From assembly GCA_018524345.1 (NCBI GenBank), contig JADQAZ010000001.1:124001-188000 (forward strand): a stretch of DNA of 64,000 bases, read 5' to 3'. Both the position numbers and the translations under genes were made by a program. This DNA is from Harenicola maris. Lineage in GTDB: Bacteria > Pseudomonadota > Alphaproteobacteria > Rhodobacterales > Rhodobacteraceae. Positions 17,200 through 26,030 of the stretch are shown here, piece by piece (the stretch's first letter is position 1; every line of letters starts with the position of its first letter). Below the pieces are notes generated by a model, which was not told the origin of the DNA, did not search any database, and saw nothing but the letters and a program-made list of their open reading frames with translations.

Positions 17200-18063
17200 T
17201 TACAAAAGGGCCGCGAAAGCGGGCCATGCGAGGGGGTCGTGTAGGGTTTTGTCGCGGCAGAAGGCATTGCAGAAGCCAAAGACCCGCCCGTCGATTTCAA
17301 GGAAATCACTGACCGCATCGCCGGAATAGGGGCAGGTGTCGTTTTCTGACGGCCCCTCTGCGAGGCTCGCGGCGAAGGGGGCGGGGCCTGGCCAAGGGGC
17401 CTGCGGGAAGTCCTTTTTATACCACGGCAGGGTTTCGCCCTTTGCCAGCCCCATGGCCCGCCAGCGGCGGAAGGCGGGGTCGGCGAGGTGGGCGGCGACA
17501 TAGGCCTGCGCCGCCGCGCCCACCTGCAGGCCGTAGCCCGCGATGCGGGCCGCGACGGGGGCAAAGAACGCATCGGCGATGGAGTAATCGCCAAAGAGCC
17601 AGGGGCCCCCGGCGGAGCCCAGGGCGAAGGCGTGATCCCAGAGGGCCTCCAGCCGCCGCAGGTCGCTTTGCACGCCCTCATGGGCGGGCATTTCGGCATA
17701 GGCTGTGCGCAGGTTCATCGGGCATTCGCCGCGCAGGTCGCCAAAGGCGCAGTGCATCTGGCTGGTCAGATAGCGCGCGGCGGCGCGTTCGCGGGGGGCG
17801 GCGGGCCAGAAGGGGCGATCGGGGTGGCGGCTGGCGAGTTCTTCGGCCATGGCGAGGCTGTCGCCAAGGATCGAGCCGTCATCGCAGAGCAGGGCGGGCA
17901 CGGTGGTGGCCGGTGCGATGGTCTTGATCTGTTCGGCCACGCTAGCGGCGGCGAAGTCCACATGTTCGAGTTTGCAGGCCAGATCGAATTTCTCGAACAG
18001 GAGCCAGCCACGGAGGGACCAGCTCGAGTAGCTGCGGTCCCCGATATAGAGGGTATATGTCAT
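17200..18063 (-). CDS. Glutathione S-transferase with C-terminal Cys motif extension
   Basis: A 287-residue protein. The N-terminal thioredoxin-like domain reads MTYTLYIGDRSYSSWSLRGWL with ATTVPALLCDDGSILGDSLAM, followed by an all-helical GST C-domain (PWLFGDYSIADAFFAPVAARI). From about residue 241 an extra tail carries CPYSGDAVSDFLEIDGR and GFCNAFCRDKT, resembling a YHS-type metal or thiol motif and absent from standard GSTs. Ser near residue 12-14 may be the catalytic residue. The ATG at 18063 begins the thioredoxin fold. It is divergent from the rpoH-type gene. Confidence 0.87.
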   Translation of the reverse strand: MTYTLYIGDRSYSSWSLRGWLLFEKFDLACKLEHVDFAAASVAEQIKTIAPATTVPALLCDDGSILGDSLAMAEELASRHPDRPFWPAAPRERAAARYLTSQMHCAFGDLRGECPMNLRTAYAEMPAHEGVQSDLRRLEALWDHAFALGSAGGPWLFGDYSIADAFFAPVAARIAGYGLQVGAAAQAYVAAHLADPAFRRWRAMGLAKGETLPWYKKDFPQAPWPGPAPFAASLAEGPSENDTCPYSGDAVSDFLEIDGRVFGFCNAFCRDKTLHDPLAWPAFAALL

Positions 18064-18172
18064 GGGGAGAGTTAAGCGCGGGATCGGGGGCGGTTCCAGC
18101 GTAAATTTGTGATCGGAACCATCACGGATCATGGGTGTTTCGGGCCTAAAATAGGGAAACCTCTCCAAAGAG

Positions 18173-18202
18173 TGATCCGGTTCGGGCCGCTGTGCGTAAT
18201 GA
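18173..18202 (+). promoter_or_regulatory. RpoE (ECF11)-like promoter of the rpoH2-type gene
   Basis: TGATCC at 18173-18178 is followed, after an 18-base spacer, by TAATGA at 18197-18202. In Rhodobacter sphaeroides the singlet-oxygen-responsive ECF sigma factor RpoE uses a TGATCC -35 element with an A/T-rich -10 about 18 bases on, and rpoHII is one of its targets. The start codon is 35 bases downstream. The match is by eye and the -10 is only partly conserved. Confidence 0.55.
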
Positions 18203-18237
18203 ACGTGATATAGTCGCAGCAGCTATGGAGTTTGATC

Positions 18238-19116
18238 ATGACCGACAAGACTTCCCTGAGCCCGCCCCTGACCCGCAAGGCGATGCAGGCCGAATATCTC
18301 GACGCAGAGACCGAATTGAAGCTCGCCTATGCCTGGCGTGATGAGCGCGACGAGGAGGCCCTGCACCGGTTGATCACGGCCTATATGCGTTTGGCGATTT
18401 CTGTGGCCGCGAAATTCAAACGCTACGGTGCGCCGATGAGCGATTTGATTCAGGAGGCCTCTTTGGGTCTGATGAAGGCGGCGGACAAGTTTGACCCCGA
18501 CCGGGGGCTGCGGTTTTCAACCTATGCGGTTTGGTGGATCAAGGCCTCGGTGCAGGATCATGTGATGCGCAATTGGTCCATGGTGCGGACGGGCACGACA
18601 TCGGCGCAGAAGTCCCTGTTCTTTAACATGCGCCGAGTGCAGGCGCAGTTGGAGCGGGAGGCCGCTGCGCAGGGGCGCAGTCTTGAGGGCTGGCAGCTGC
18701 GCGAGATGGTGGCGCAGGAGGTTGGCGTGCCTTTGGCCGATGTCGAGGCGATGCAGGGGCGGCTGTCGGGGTCCGATTTCTCGCTCAATGCCCGCCAGTC
18801 GGCGGAGGAAGAGGGGCGCGAGTGGATTGACCTGCTGGAGGACAGCTCCGATCAGGCGGCGCAGATCGTGGCCGCGGGTCATGACATGGCGACCCTGCGG
18901 CAGTGGCTTTTGTCCGCCATGGGCGAGCTGAACGCCCGCGAGCAGTTCATCGTGCGCGAGCGCAAGCTGCGCGATCAGGCGCGCACGTTGGAGAGCCTTG
19001 GCGATGAGCTTGGCCTGTCCAAGGAGCGGGTGCGGCAGCTGGAGGCCGCGGCCTTTGACAAGATGCGGCGTTCGCTTGTGGGGCGCTCCGAGGAGGTTCT
19101 GGATATTTTCGTTTGA
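18238..19116 (+). CDS. rpoH: Sigma-32-type RNA polymerase sigma factor (RpoH2-like)
   Basis: A 292-residue sigma-70-family factor. Region 2 reads LITAYMRLAISVAAKFKRYGAPMSDLIQEASLGLMKAADKFDP, then RFSTYAVWWIKASVQDHVMRNWSMVR. The RpoH-box segment is TSAQKSLFFNMRR. Region 4 has the helix-turn-helix ESLGDELGLSKERVRQLEAAAFDKM. The N-terminus (RKAMQAEYLDAETELKLAYAWRDERDEEALH) resembles Rhodobacter RpoHII rather than RpoHI. RpoHII drives the response to singlet oxygen and other oxidative stress. The ATG at 18238 has GGAG seven bases upstream. An RpoE-like promoter precedes it, fitting the known RpoE-to-RpoHII cascade. Confidence 0.93.
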   Translation: MTDKTSLSPPLTRKAMQAEYLDAETELKLAYAWRDERDEEALHRLITAYMRLAISVAAKFKRYGAPMSDLIQEASLGLMKAADKFDPDRGLRFSTYAVWWIKASVQDHVMRNWSMVRTGTTSAQKSLFFNMRRVQAQLEREAAAQGRSLEGWQLREMVAQEVGVPLADVEAMQGRLSGSDFSLNARQSAEEEGREWIDLLEDSSDQAAQIVAAGHDMATLRQWLLSAMGELNAREQFIVRERKLRDQARTLESLGDELGLSKERVRQLEAAAFDKMRRSLVGRSEEVLDIFV

Positions 19117-19183
19117 TAGCCCGTGCCTTGCCACGCCCCCCTGCCGCGCCTAGGTTTGCCGTGAACTGGCAAAGGCGGGGCCC

Positions 19184-20377
19184 ATGTTGGCATCAAAGCG
19201 TATACTTTTGATCATTGGCGGCGGGATTGCCGCGTTTAAATCGCTGGACCTGATCCGCAGGATGCGGGAGCGGGGCGCGGTTGTGACCCCTGTTCTGACC
19301 CGCGCGGCGGAGGAGTTTGTGACGCCTTTGTCTGTTTCTGCCCTTGCGGCGCAGAAGGTCTATCGCGATTTGTTTGATCTGACCGATGAGGCGGAGATGG
19401 GGCATATCGAGCTGTCACGCTCTGCCGATTTGATCGTTGTGGCCCCGGCCACCGCCGATTTGATGGCCAAGATGGCGGGGGGGCATGCGAATGATCTGGC
19501 CTCGACCCTGCTTTTGGCCACGGATACCCCTGTTTTGATGGCCCCTTCGATGAATGTGCGCATGTGGCTGCACCCTGCGACGCAGCGCAATCTGGCGCAG
19601 CTTACCGCCGATGGGGTGGGTTGTGTTGGCCCGGGCGAGGGGGATATGGCCTGCGGGGAATACGGACCCGGGCGGATGGCCGAGGTGCCTGAGATTATCG
19701 CCGCCGCCGAGGGGATGCTGGCCGATGGGCCGCTGAAGGGGCGGCATGTACTGGTGACCTCTGGCCCGACGCACGAGCCGATTGATCCGGTGCGCTATAT
19801 CGCGAACCGGTCCTCTGGTGCGCAGGGGACGGCGATTGCGCGGGCGCTGCTGGCCGCCGGGGCGCAGGTGACCTTTGTCACCGGACCGGCGGATGCGGCG
19901 CGGCCCATGGGGGCGCAGGTGATCGAGGTGGAGACCGCGCAGCAGATGCGCGATGCGGCGCTTGGGGCGTTGCCTGCGGATGCGGCGGTGTTTGCGGCGG
20001 CGGTGGCCGATTGGCATGTGGTCGGGGCCGGAGACAGCAAGATCAAGAAGGACGGGGACCGTCTGCCTGTGTTGGAATTTGCCGAGAACCCCGACATCCT
20101 CGCCGAGGTCTCGCAGATGGGGGCGGGGCGGCCCGGTTTGGTTGTGGGCTTTGCCGCAGAAACCGATGATGTGATCGCAAATGCCACGGCCAAGCGGCTG
20201 CGCAAGGGCTGCGACTGGATCGTGGCGAATGATGTCTCCCCCGACACGGGGATCATGGGCGGGGCGGAGAATGCCGTGACCCTGATTTCCGAGGAGGGCG
20301 AGGAGGCCTGGGCGCGGATGGGCAAGGATGCGGTTGCGGCGCGGCTTGTGGCGCGATTGGCCGAGGCCTTGGGATGA
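19184..20377 (+). CDS. coaBC: Bifunctional phosphopantothenoylcysteine decarboxylase/phosphopantothenate-cysteine ligase
   Basis: A 397-residue two-domain enzyme of coenzyme A synthesis. The FMN-dependent CoaC domain has [21 protein letters not shown], the active-site His in [20 protein letters not shown], and [13 protein letters not shown]. The CoaB domain starts near residue 185 ([28 protein letters not shown]) and has the dimer Lys in [12 protein letters not shown]. Its stop overlaps the dut start by four bases, so it is coupled to dut. Confidence 0.97.
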   Translation: MLASKRILLIIGGGIAAFKSLDLIRRMRERGAVVTPVLTRAAEEFVTPLSVSALAAQKVYRDLFDLTDEAEMGHIELSRSADLIVVAPATADLMAKMAGGHANDLASTLLLATDTPVLMAPSMNVRMWLHPATQRNLAQLTADGVGCVGPGEGDMACGEYGPGRMAEVPEIIAAAEGMLADGPLKGRHVLVTSGPTHEPIDPVRYIANRSSGAQGTAIARALLAAGAQVTFVTGPADAARPMGAQVIEVETAQQMRDAALGALPADAAVFAAAVADWHVVGAGDSKIKKDGDRLPVLEFAENPDILAEVSQMGAGRPGLVVGFAAETDDVIANATAKRLRKGCDWIVANDVSPDTGIMGGAENAVTLISEEGEEAWARMGKDAVAARLVARLAEALG

Positions 20378-20844
20378 GCGCCTTGGTGCGGCTTTTGTGG
20401 CTGGAGGAGGCGGACCGCGCTTTGCCGCTGCCCTCCTATGCGACGGCGGGCGCGGCGGGGGCCGATGTGCGGGCCAATTTCGCGCCGGATATGCGCGAGG
20501 CGGGTGTGCTGCTGGCCCCCGGGGCGCGGGCGCTGATCCCGACGGGATTTGCCATGGAGATCCCTGCGGGCTTTGAGGTGCAGGTGCGGCCACGTTCCGG
20601 CCTTGCCCTGAAGCACGGGGTGACGCTGGCCAATGCGCCGGGCACGATTGATGCGGATTATCGCGGCCCCTTGGGGGTGATCCTGATCAACCACGGGGAG
20701 GCGCCCTTTGGCGTCGGCCATGGCGACCGGATTGCGCAGCTGGTGATTGCGCCGGTGGTGCAGGCACGTTTCGAGGTGGTGGAGGGCTTGGACAGCACCG
20801 CGCGCGGCGCGGGGGGCTTTGGGTCCACGGGGGTGCGGGACTAG
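20374..20844 (+). CDS. dut: dUTP diphosphatase
   Basis: A 156-residue trimeric dUTPase that hydrolyses dUTP to dUMP. All five family motifs are seen: [52 protein letters not shown] and the C-terminal [10 protein letters not shown]. The ATG overlaps the coaBC stop (ATGA) with GAGG seven bases upstream. The stop directly abuts the GTG start of the moeB-like gene, giving a tight three-gene operon. Confidence 0.97.
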   Translation: MSALVRLLWLEEADRALPLPSYATAGAAGADVRANFAPDMREAGVLLAPGARALIPTGFAMEIPAGFEVQVRPRSGLALKHGVTLANAPGTIDADYRGPLGVILINHGEAPFGVGHGDRIAQLVIAPVVQARFEVVEGLDSTARGAGGFGSTGVRD

Positions 20845-21894
20845 GTGCTTTTTGTATTGGGAATCGCGGCGGGGCTTTGGGGTCTTGGGCATGTCATGGG
20901 TATGCCGCGGGCCGCGCGTTGGCCGCTGATCGGTTTGCTCTATCTTGCGGTGTTGAGCCTGCATGTGCTGCTACCCGAGGGGCATGCACTGCGCGAGATG
21001 ACGGGCAAGGATGCGGCGCTTTGGCTCGGGCTTGGGGGCGCTGCGGGGATTGTGCTGGCCTATCGCGCAGCATTGCAGGAATTGCGCCGCCGGATCGACG
21101 CGCGGGATGGGGGGCAATCGCGAGAGGCCGAAGCGCCCGCCCAGATGTCCGAGGCGGAGGTGGAGCGCTATGCCCGCCATATCATGCTGCGCGAGATCGG
21201 CGGGCCGGGGCAGATGCGGCTGCGGCGGGCGAAGGTTTTGGTGGTGGGGGCCGGGGGCCTTGGGGCGCCTGCGATCCTGTATCTGGCGGGGGCGGGTGTC
21301 GGGCAGATCGGGATCATTGACGATGATCTGGTTGAGGTGTCGAACTTGCAGCGGCAGATCATTCACCGCGATGCCAGCCTTGGCATGCCCAAGGTGTTTT
21401 CCGCGCAGGCCGAGGCCCTTGCCCTGAACCCGCATATCACCGTCAAACCCTATCACCGCAGGCTGGAGGCGCATTTCGCGCCGGAGCTTATTGCGGAATA
21501 TGATCTGGTTCTGGACGGGACGGATAATTTCGACACCCGCTATCTGGTCAATGCGGTTTGCGTGGCGGCGGGGATTCCCTTGATTTCCGGCGCTTTGAGC
21601 CAGTGGGAGGGGCAGATGAGTGTGTTTGACCCCGCGCAGGGCGCGCCCTGTTATCGCTGTATTTTCCCCGAGGCCCCTGCCGATGGGTTGGCGCCCAGTT
21701 GCGCCGAGGCGGGGGTGGTCTCGCCCCTTCCCGGTGTGATCGGGGCGATGATGGCGGTGGAGGCGGTGAAGGTGTTGAGCGGCGCGGGCACGGCGATGCG
21801 CGGACAGATGGCGATTTACGATGCGCTTTATGGCGAAAGCCGCAGCATTGCCTTGAAAAGGCGGGCGGATTGTCCCGATTGCGGCCAGATCTGA
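20845..21894 (+). CDS. moeB: MoeB/ThiF-family adenylyltransferase with N-terminal membrane helices
   Basis: The E1-like domain begins near residue 99 (MSEAEVERYARHIMLREIGG). It has the nucleotide loop VLVVGAGGLGAPAILYLAGAG, IDDDLVEVSNLQRQIIH, DGTDNFDTRYLVN, and zinc-binding CYRC and CPDC pairs. It should adenylate the C-terminal Gly of MoaD or ThiS. With a GTG start directly after the dut stop, the first ~75 residues are hydrophobic (residues 1-17, 26-45 and 58-75) and predict two or three membrane helices, unusual for MoeB. If translation instead began at the ATG before SEAEVERY, the enzyme would be soluble and of normal size. The start is therefore the main uncertainty. Confidence 0.88.
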   Translation: MLFVLGIAAGLWGLGHVMGMPRAARWPLIGLLYLAVLSLHVLLPEGHALREMTGKDAALWLGLGGAAGIVLAYRAALQELRRRIDARDGGQSREAEAPAQMSEAEVERYARHIMLREIGGPGQMRLRRAKVLVVGAGGLGAPAILYLAGAGVGQIGIIDDDLVEVSNLQRQIIHRDASLGMPKVFSAQAEALALNPHITVKPYHRRLEAHFAPELIAEYDLVLDGTDNFDTRYLVNAVCVAAGIPLISGALSQWEGQMSVFDPAQGAPCYRCIFPEAPADGLAPSCAEAGVVSPLPGVIGAMMAVEAVKVLSGAGTAMRGQMAIYDALYGESRSIALKRRADCPDCGQI

Positions 21895-21943
21895 TTGTTC
21901 TTCGCCCTGCGCGCGCCTACCTATAGCGCAAAGGAGATTTGCC

Positions 21944-23974
21944 ATGACAAACCCGCTGTTGACCGATTGGGACACCCCGTTTGAATTGCCGCCCTTTGGC
22001 GCGATCGAGGATGCCCATTACCAGCCCGCTTTTGACGCCGCATTGGCAGAGGCCCGCGCCGAGACGCAGGCGATTGCGGATCAGGAGGCGCCCGCCACAT
22101 TCGACAATACGATCAAGGCGCTGGAGCGTGCGGGGCATCGTTTGGGGCAGGTGTTGAGCGTGTTCTACACCGTCAGCGGTGTGGACAGCACCGAGGAGCG
22201 GCAGGCCTTGCAGCGGGCGTTTTCGCCCAAGCTGGCGGAGTATTCCTCTTGGGTGGCCCTGCATGAGGGGCTGTTTGCGCGGGTGGATGATTTGTATCAG
22301 CGCCGCGATGCCTTGGATCTGGGGCCGGAGGAGGCGCGGGTGCTGGAATTGCATCACCGTTATTTCCGCCGTGCCGGGGCGCTTTTGGCCGCGGAGAAGC
22401 GCGGGCGTTTGGCCGAGATCAATGAGGAATTGGCGAATTTGGGCACGGCTTTCGGGCAGAACCTTTTGGCCGATGAGCGGGACTGGTCCATGGCTTTGGA
22501 CGCCGAGGGGCTGAAGGGCTTGCCGCAGTTCTTGGTGGATGCGGCGGCTTCGGCGGCGCAGGAGAAGGGGGTGGAGGGGCATGTTGTGACCCTGTCGCGT
22601 TCCCTCATCGTGCCGTTTTTGCAGTTTTCGCCCAATCGCGCCTTGCGGCAGCGGGCCTTTGAGGCATGGGCCGCGCGGGGGGCCAATGGCGGCGAGACCG
22701 ACAATCGCGGGCTTTGTGCGCAGATGCTGGCCCTGCGGCACGAGCGGGCGCAGATGCTGGGGTATGAGAATTTCGCGGCTTATAAGCTGGAGACCGAGAT
22801 GGCGAAGACGCCTGCCAATGTGCGCGGGCTGTTGAATGACGTTTGGGCCCCTGCCAAGGCCGCCGCCGATGCGGATGCGGCGGTTTTGACCGCGATGCTT
22901 GAGGCAGACGGAGAGGCGGGGCCTTTGGAGCCTTGGGATTGGCGCTATTATTCCGAGAAGCGGCGCGTGGCGGAGCATGATCTGGATGAGGCGCTGCTGA
23001 AGCCCTATTTCCAGCTGGACCGGATGATCGACGCGGCCTTTGACTGCGCCGCGCGTCTGTTCGGCCTGTCCTTTGCGCCGATCGAGGTGGAGCTGCATCA
23101 CCCTGATGTGCGCGCTTGGGAGGTCACGCGACGGGACGGGGAGCATGTGGCTGTTTTCCTTGGGGATTACTTTGCGCGGTCCGGCAAACGCTCTGGCGCG
23201 TGGTGTTCGGCCATTCGGGCGCAGCAGCGGATGGACCGCGAGGTGCGGCCCCATGTTGTGAATGTGTGCAACTTTGCCAAGCCGCCAGCGGGGGCGCCTG
23301 CGCTGTTGTCTTATGATGATGCGCGGACGCTGTTTCACGAGTTTGGCCATGCCCTGCACCAGATGCTGAGCGATGTGACCTTCGAGAGCATTTCGGGGAC
23401 ATCTGTGCCGCGTGATTTCGTGGAATTGCCCAGCCAGCTTTATGAGCACTGGTTGGAGGTGCCGGAGGTTTTGCAGAAATTTGCGGTGCATGCGGAGACC
23501 GGCGAAGCGATGCCGCAGGCGTTGATGGAGCGGGTTCTGGCCGCGGGCAATTACGACATTGGCCATAGCACGGTGGAATATGTGGCCTCGGCCATGGTGG
23601 ATCTTGAGTTCCACGACGGGCCGCCCCCTGCCGATCCGATGCAGAAGCAGGCCGAGGTTCTGGAGGCCATGGGGATGCCCCGGGCGATCACCATGCGCCA
23701 TGCGACGCCGCATTTCGCCCATGTGTTCTCGGGCGGGTATTATGCGGCGAGCTATTATTCCTACATGTGGTCGGAGATGATGGACGCCGATGCCTTTGCC
23801 GCCTTTGAGGAGGCGGGCGGGCCGTTTGATGCGGAGATGGCCAAGGCGTTGGAGGCGGATATTCTGTCGGCGGGCGGGCGCGATGAGCCGGATGTTTTGT
23901 ACACCGCGTTTCGTGGGCGTTTGCCGGGTATTGAGGCGTTGCTTAAGGGGCGCGGCCTTGATGATGCGGCGTGA
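21944..23974 (+). CDS. M3-family oligopeptidase (oligopeptidase A / dipeptidyl carboxypeptidase type)
   Basis: A 676-residue zinc metallopeptidase. The active site is FHEFGHALHQM near residue 464, with the third ligand Glu in the downstream ELPSQLYEHWLEVPEVL helix. The N-terminus NPLLTDWDTPFELPPFGAIEDAHYQPAF is typical of M3A enzymes such as PrlC and Dcp. It has no signal peptide, so it probably recycles cytoplasmic peptides. A GGAG lies seven bases upstream. It ends at a strong terminator shared with the convergent cold-shock gene. Confidence 0.95.
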   Translation: MTNPLLTDWDTPFELPPFGAIEDAHYQPAFDAALAEARAETQAIADQEAPATFDNTIKALERAGHRLGQVLSVFYTVSGVDSTEERQALQRAFSPKLAEYSSWVALHEGLFARVDDLYQRRDALDLGPEEARVLELHHRYFRRAGALLAAEKRGRLAEINEELANLGTAFGQNLLADERDWSMALDAEGLKGLPQFLVDAAASAAQEKGVEGHVVTLSRSLIVPFLQFSPNRALRQRAFEAWAARGANGGETDNRGLCAQMLALRHERAQMLGYENFAAYKLETEMAKTPANVRGLLNDVWAPAKAAADADAAVLTAMLEADGEAGPLEPWDWRYYSEKRRVAEHDLDEALLKPYFQLDRMIDAAFDCAARLFGLSFAPIEVELHHPDVRAWEVTRRDGEHVAVFLGDYFARSGKRSGAWCSAIRAQQRMDREVRPHVVNVCNFAKPPAGAPALLSYDDARTLFHEFGHALHQMLSDVTFESISGTSVPRDFVELPSQLYEHWLEVPEVLQKFAVHAETGEAMPQALMERVLAAGNYDIGHSTVEYVASAMVDLEFHDGPPPADPMQKQAEVLEAMGMPRAITMRHATPHFAHVFSGGYYAASYYSYMWSEMMDADAFAAFEEAGGPFDAEMAKALEADILSAGGRDEPDVLYTAFRGRLPGIEALLKGRGLDDAA

Positions 23975-24005
23975 GGTGCGTGATATAACACCTGCGATTC
24001 CCAAT

Positions 24006-24034
24006 AAAAAAGGCCCCTTCGGGGGCCTTTTCTC
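24006..24034. terminator. Bidirectional intrinsic terminator between M3 peptidase and csp
   Basis: AAAAAAGGCCCC-TTCG-GGGGCCTTTT: a 6-base GC stem with a stable TTCG loop, an A-run on the left and a T-run on the right. It lies 37 bases after the peptidase stop and about 45 bases after the csp stop on the other strand, and should work for both. Confidence 0.88.
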
Positions 24035-24073
24035 TTTCATAGCCACGCGCCCCTTGGGGCGGTGATCGGGTCC

Positions 24074-24280
24074 TTAGACCAGAACGATGTTAACAGCCGA
24101 CTCGCGACCGTCACGGCCTGCTTCTACGTCGAATGTTACTTTCTGGTTGTCGGCAAGGCCGGTCAGACCAGAACGCTCTACTGCGCTGATGTGAACGAAA
24201 ACGTCTTTGCCGCCAGATTCTGGTGCTACAAAGCCGTAACCTTTAGTGGCGTTAAACCATTTCACGGTGCCATTGGCCAT
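24074..24280 (-). CDS. Cold-shock-domain protein (CspA family)
   Basis: A 68-residue single OB-fold protein that binds single-stranded RNA/DNA. It carries both RNP motifs: KGYGFVAPE (RNP1) and VFVHISAVE (RNP2). The start MANGTVKWFNATKGYGF is typical. AGGAG lies about ten bases upstream. The ~200-base region 24281-24484 before it has no gene and may hold the long 5' leader seen in many csp genes, but I see no conserved structure in it. Confidence 0.96.
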   Translation of the reverse strand: MANGTVKWFNATKGYGFVAPESGGKDVFVHISAVERSGLTGLADNQKVTFDVEAGRDGRESAVNIVLV

Positions 24281-24484
24281 ATCCGTGGTCTCCTAATAAT
24301 ATGTTGCCCGCAGTATGCGACAACCCGGCGTAGTTGGTCTGATCGATTAGACTGAAGCCGATAAAGGGAGACAGTGGTCGAAAGAGAATAACGTTAGCTC
24401 TCCCCCTATGCCAGCGTTGTGGCGTTCTGGCAAGGATGATCGCATATGGGGCGGTTTTCGGCGGAAAACGGCGGTTTTTGTGGG

Positions 24485-25009
24485 TTATGCGGTTGTGATT
24501 TGGAGGCTTGGCATGGCCTCGGTCAGGATTGCGGGGGCCGTATCGGGGATGGGGGTGCGCAGCTGCGCCCCCGCTGAATTGCCCGATAGGGTGCCCAGAC
24601 CGGCGGCCTCTACCACTGCTTGTAGGGCATTGCAGATTTCTGCGCCCTGCAGTGTTGGCGCGGTGAGGGTGAGGGTGGATTGGCCGGGAAAGGAATCGGC
24701 AAGGGCGTAATCGTCGAATTCCAGCTCGCTGATCTGATCCGCGATCAGGGCGTCCGGTGTGTTGGAGTTTTGCGTGCGGCCCGGGGCGGGCAGGCCCGCG
24801 GTGCCGAAGCGTTCGGTGACGCGGTCCGGATACAAGGTGAAGCTGGCAAATTCGACGATTTCGCCATCGCGGCGATAGAGCAGGGTGGTTTGGCCGCCGA
24901 TATGGGGCAGTTGGCCGGGGTCCGGCGCGCCCGTCATCCGGCGCCGCAGGGCACCGGGGATGGAGAGCAGGCGGACGAGGCCCATGATCAGGTGAACGCG
25001 CAGTTTCAT
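24485..25009 (-). CDS. Hypothetical protein, 174 residues
   Basis: I do not recognise the family. The N-terminus MKLRVHLIMGLVRLLSIPG is short and hydrophobic, followed by RRRMTG, which could be a weak membrane anchor or uncleaved signal. The rest is predicted mixed alpha/beta with a central LIADQISELEFDDYALADSF segment and no Cys. It is the last of three small unknown genes read on the minus strand upstream of csp. Codon use matches its neighbours, which supports it as a real gene. Confidence 0.6.
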   Translation of the reverse strand: MKLRVHLIMGLVRLLSIPGALRRRMTGAPDPGQLPHIGGQTTLLYRRDGEIVEFASFTLYPDRVTERFGTAGLPAPGRTQNSNTPDALIADQISELEFDDYALADSFPGQSTLTLTAPTLQGAEICNALQAVVEAAGLGTLSGNSAGAQLRTPIPDTAPAILTEAMPSLQITTA

Positions 25010-25051
25010 GGCCGCAGAGTAGAACGGTTTCGCGCTGAGATGTAAGCCCGC

Positions 25052-25471
25052 TTAGGCCATTATGCCCTTGGCTGCGGCGCCAAGGCGCACGGCCTCTACG
25101 GCGTCGAGGATTTTGCCGACCTCTTGTTTGATTTTCTCGATCGAGGTTTTGTCGTCGAGCTTCATTTCGAAGCGGCGGAAGCCTGCGCCTGTGACCTCTA
25201 CCGAGGGTTTGCCGCCGGTGGTTTTGAACACCACGGTCACGTCGCGTTTGCGCGGGGCGGCGAGGTTTTTGGCGATGCGTTTGGCGTGATCGGTGCCGGC
25301 CTTGTCGAGGTAGCCCTTTGCGCCGAGGTCCACCTCGGCCTTGCGGAAGGCGGTGGCAGCGGCGCCGTCGTCGTAGAGGGTGGCGGATTTCCAGCGGCGG
25401 CTGGCCTCGGTGATGAACATGCCGTGGTGGACGCCCTTGCCGGAGATGCCGATTGAGAAGGTGTTGGACAT
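25052..25471 (-). CDS. Hypothetical protein, 139 residues
   Basis: A soluble, Lys-rich protein that I cannot assign to a family. It starts MSNTFSIGISGKGVHHGMF, has a basic central stretch (KRIAKNLAAPRKRDVTVVFKT), and ends in an amphipathic helix, KIKQEVGKILDAVEAVRLGAAAK. A GAAGGGAA ribosome site lies upstream. It sits between two other unknown genes on the same strand, about 40-50 bases from each, so the three may share a transcript. Confidence 0.6.
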   Translation of the reverse strand: MSNTFSIGISGKGVHHGMFITEASRRWKSATLYDDGAAATAFRKAEVDLGAKGYLDKAGTDHAKRIAKNLAAPRKRDVTVVFKTTGGKPSVEVTGAGFRRFEMKLDDKTSIEKIKQEVGKILDAVEAVRLGAAAKGIMA

Positions 25472-25521
25472 TTCGGTTCCCTTCTATTGGGGGTTAGGAA
25501 TGACGGTTGAAAATCAGGGGG

Positions 25522-25842
25522 TTATTTCTGGATCTGTTCCGAGAGGCCCGCGACCATGCGGATCAGGTTGCCGAGGGTTTCAAGCTCTACCGGTGTGGCG
25601 CTGCGGCCCGGGTCATTCATCAGCTCGGTCAGGGCGGCGATATCGGCCATGAGGGAGGCGACGGGGAGGGGGGGCTCTGGCGGGGCGTAAATATTGAGGG
25701 CCTCGCGGGCGGGCAGGGCAAAGTAGAGGTCCGCGTCGGTGATATCGACACTGCCCACGCCGGATTTGGCGTGGTCATCCACCACGCGGGTCATGACGTT
25801 CAAAAGGAATGTGAGGTCGAGGGTCTTTGGGGCGTCGCTCAT
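25522..25842 (-). CDS. Hypothetical protein, 106 residues
   Basis: A small acidic protein, MSDAPKTLDLTFLLNVMTRVVDDHAKSG..., with a Pro-rich hinge (IYAPPEPPLPVASL) and a C-terminal helix (LGNLIRMVAGLSEQIQK). No signal peptide or known motif. The ATG at 25842 is preferred to one at 25908 because the extra residues are unstructured and non-conserved-looking; GGAGG lies 13 bases upstream, rather far. It is first of the three small unknown minus-strand genes, 188 bases after the ettA stop. Confidence 0.55.
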   Translation of the reverse strand: MSDAPKTLDLTFLLNVMTRVVDDHAKSGVGSVDITDADLYFALPAREALNIYAPPEPPLPVASLMADIAALTELMNDPGRSATPVELETLGNLIRMVAGLSEQIQK

Positions 25843-26030
25843 CTGGGGGTCGGTGCCTCCGTTGGTTGGAATGGCACGGATGAGGGCAACAGGCGCGGTA
25901 ATGCGCATGGGGAAGGCAGCCGCCGGAAGGGGGCTGTGGTTGCTAAGCCTTCAAGCGGCCGAGGTGTGAAAATCTGGGCCAAAATACGGCTCCGGACAAA
26001 ATGAATGTCCGGAGCATAGCGCGATTAGGC

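Noticed and set aside
21917-24046. 709-codon minus-strand open frame opposite the M3 peptidase
   Set aside because: Arg/Pro/His-rich antisense translation; no start context or family.
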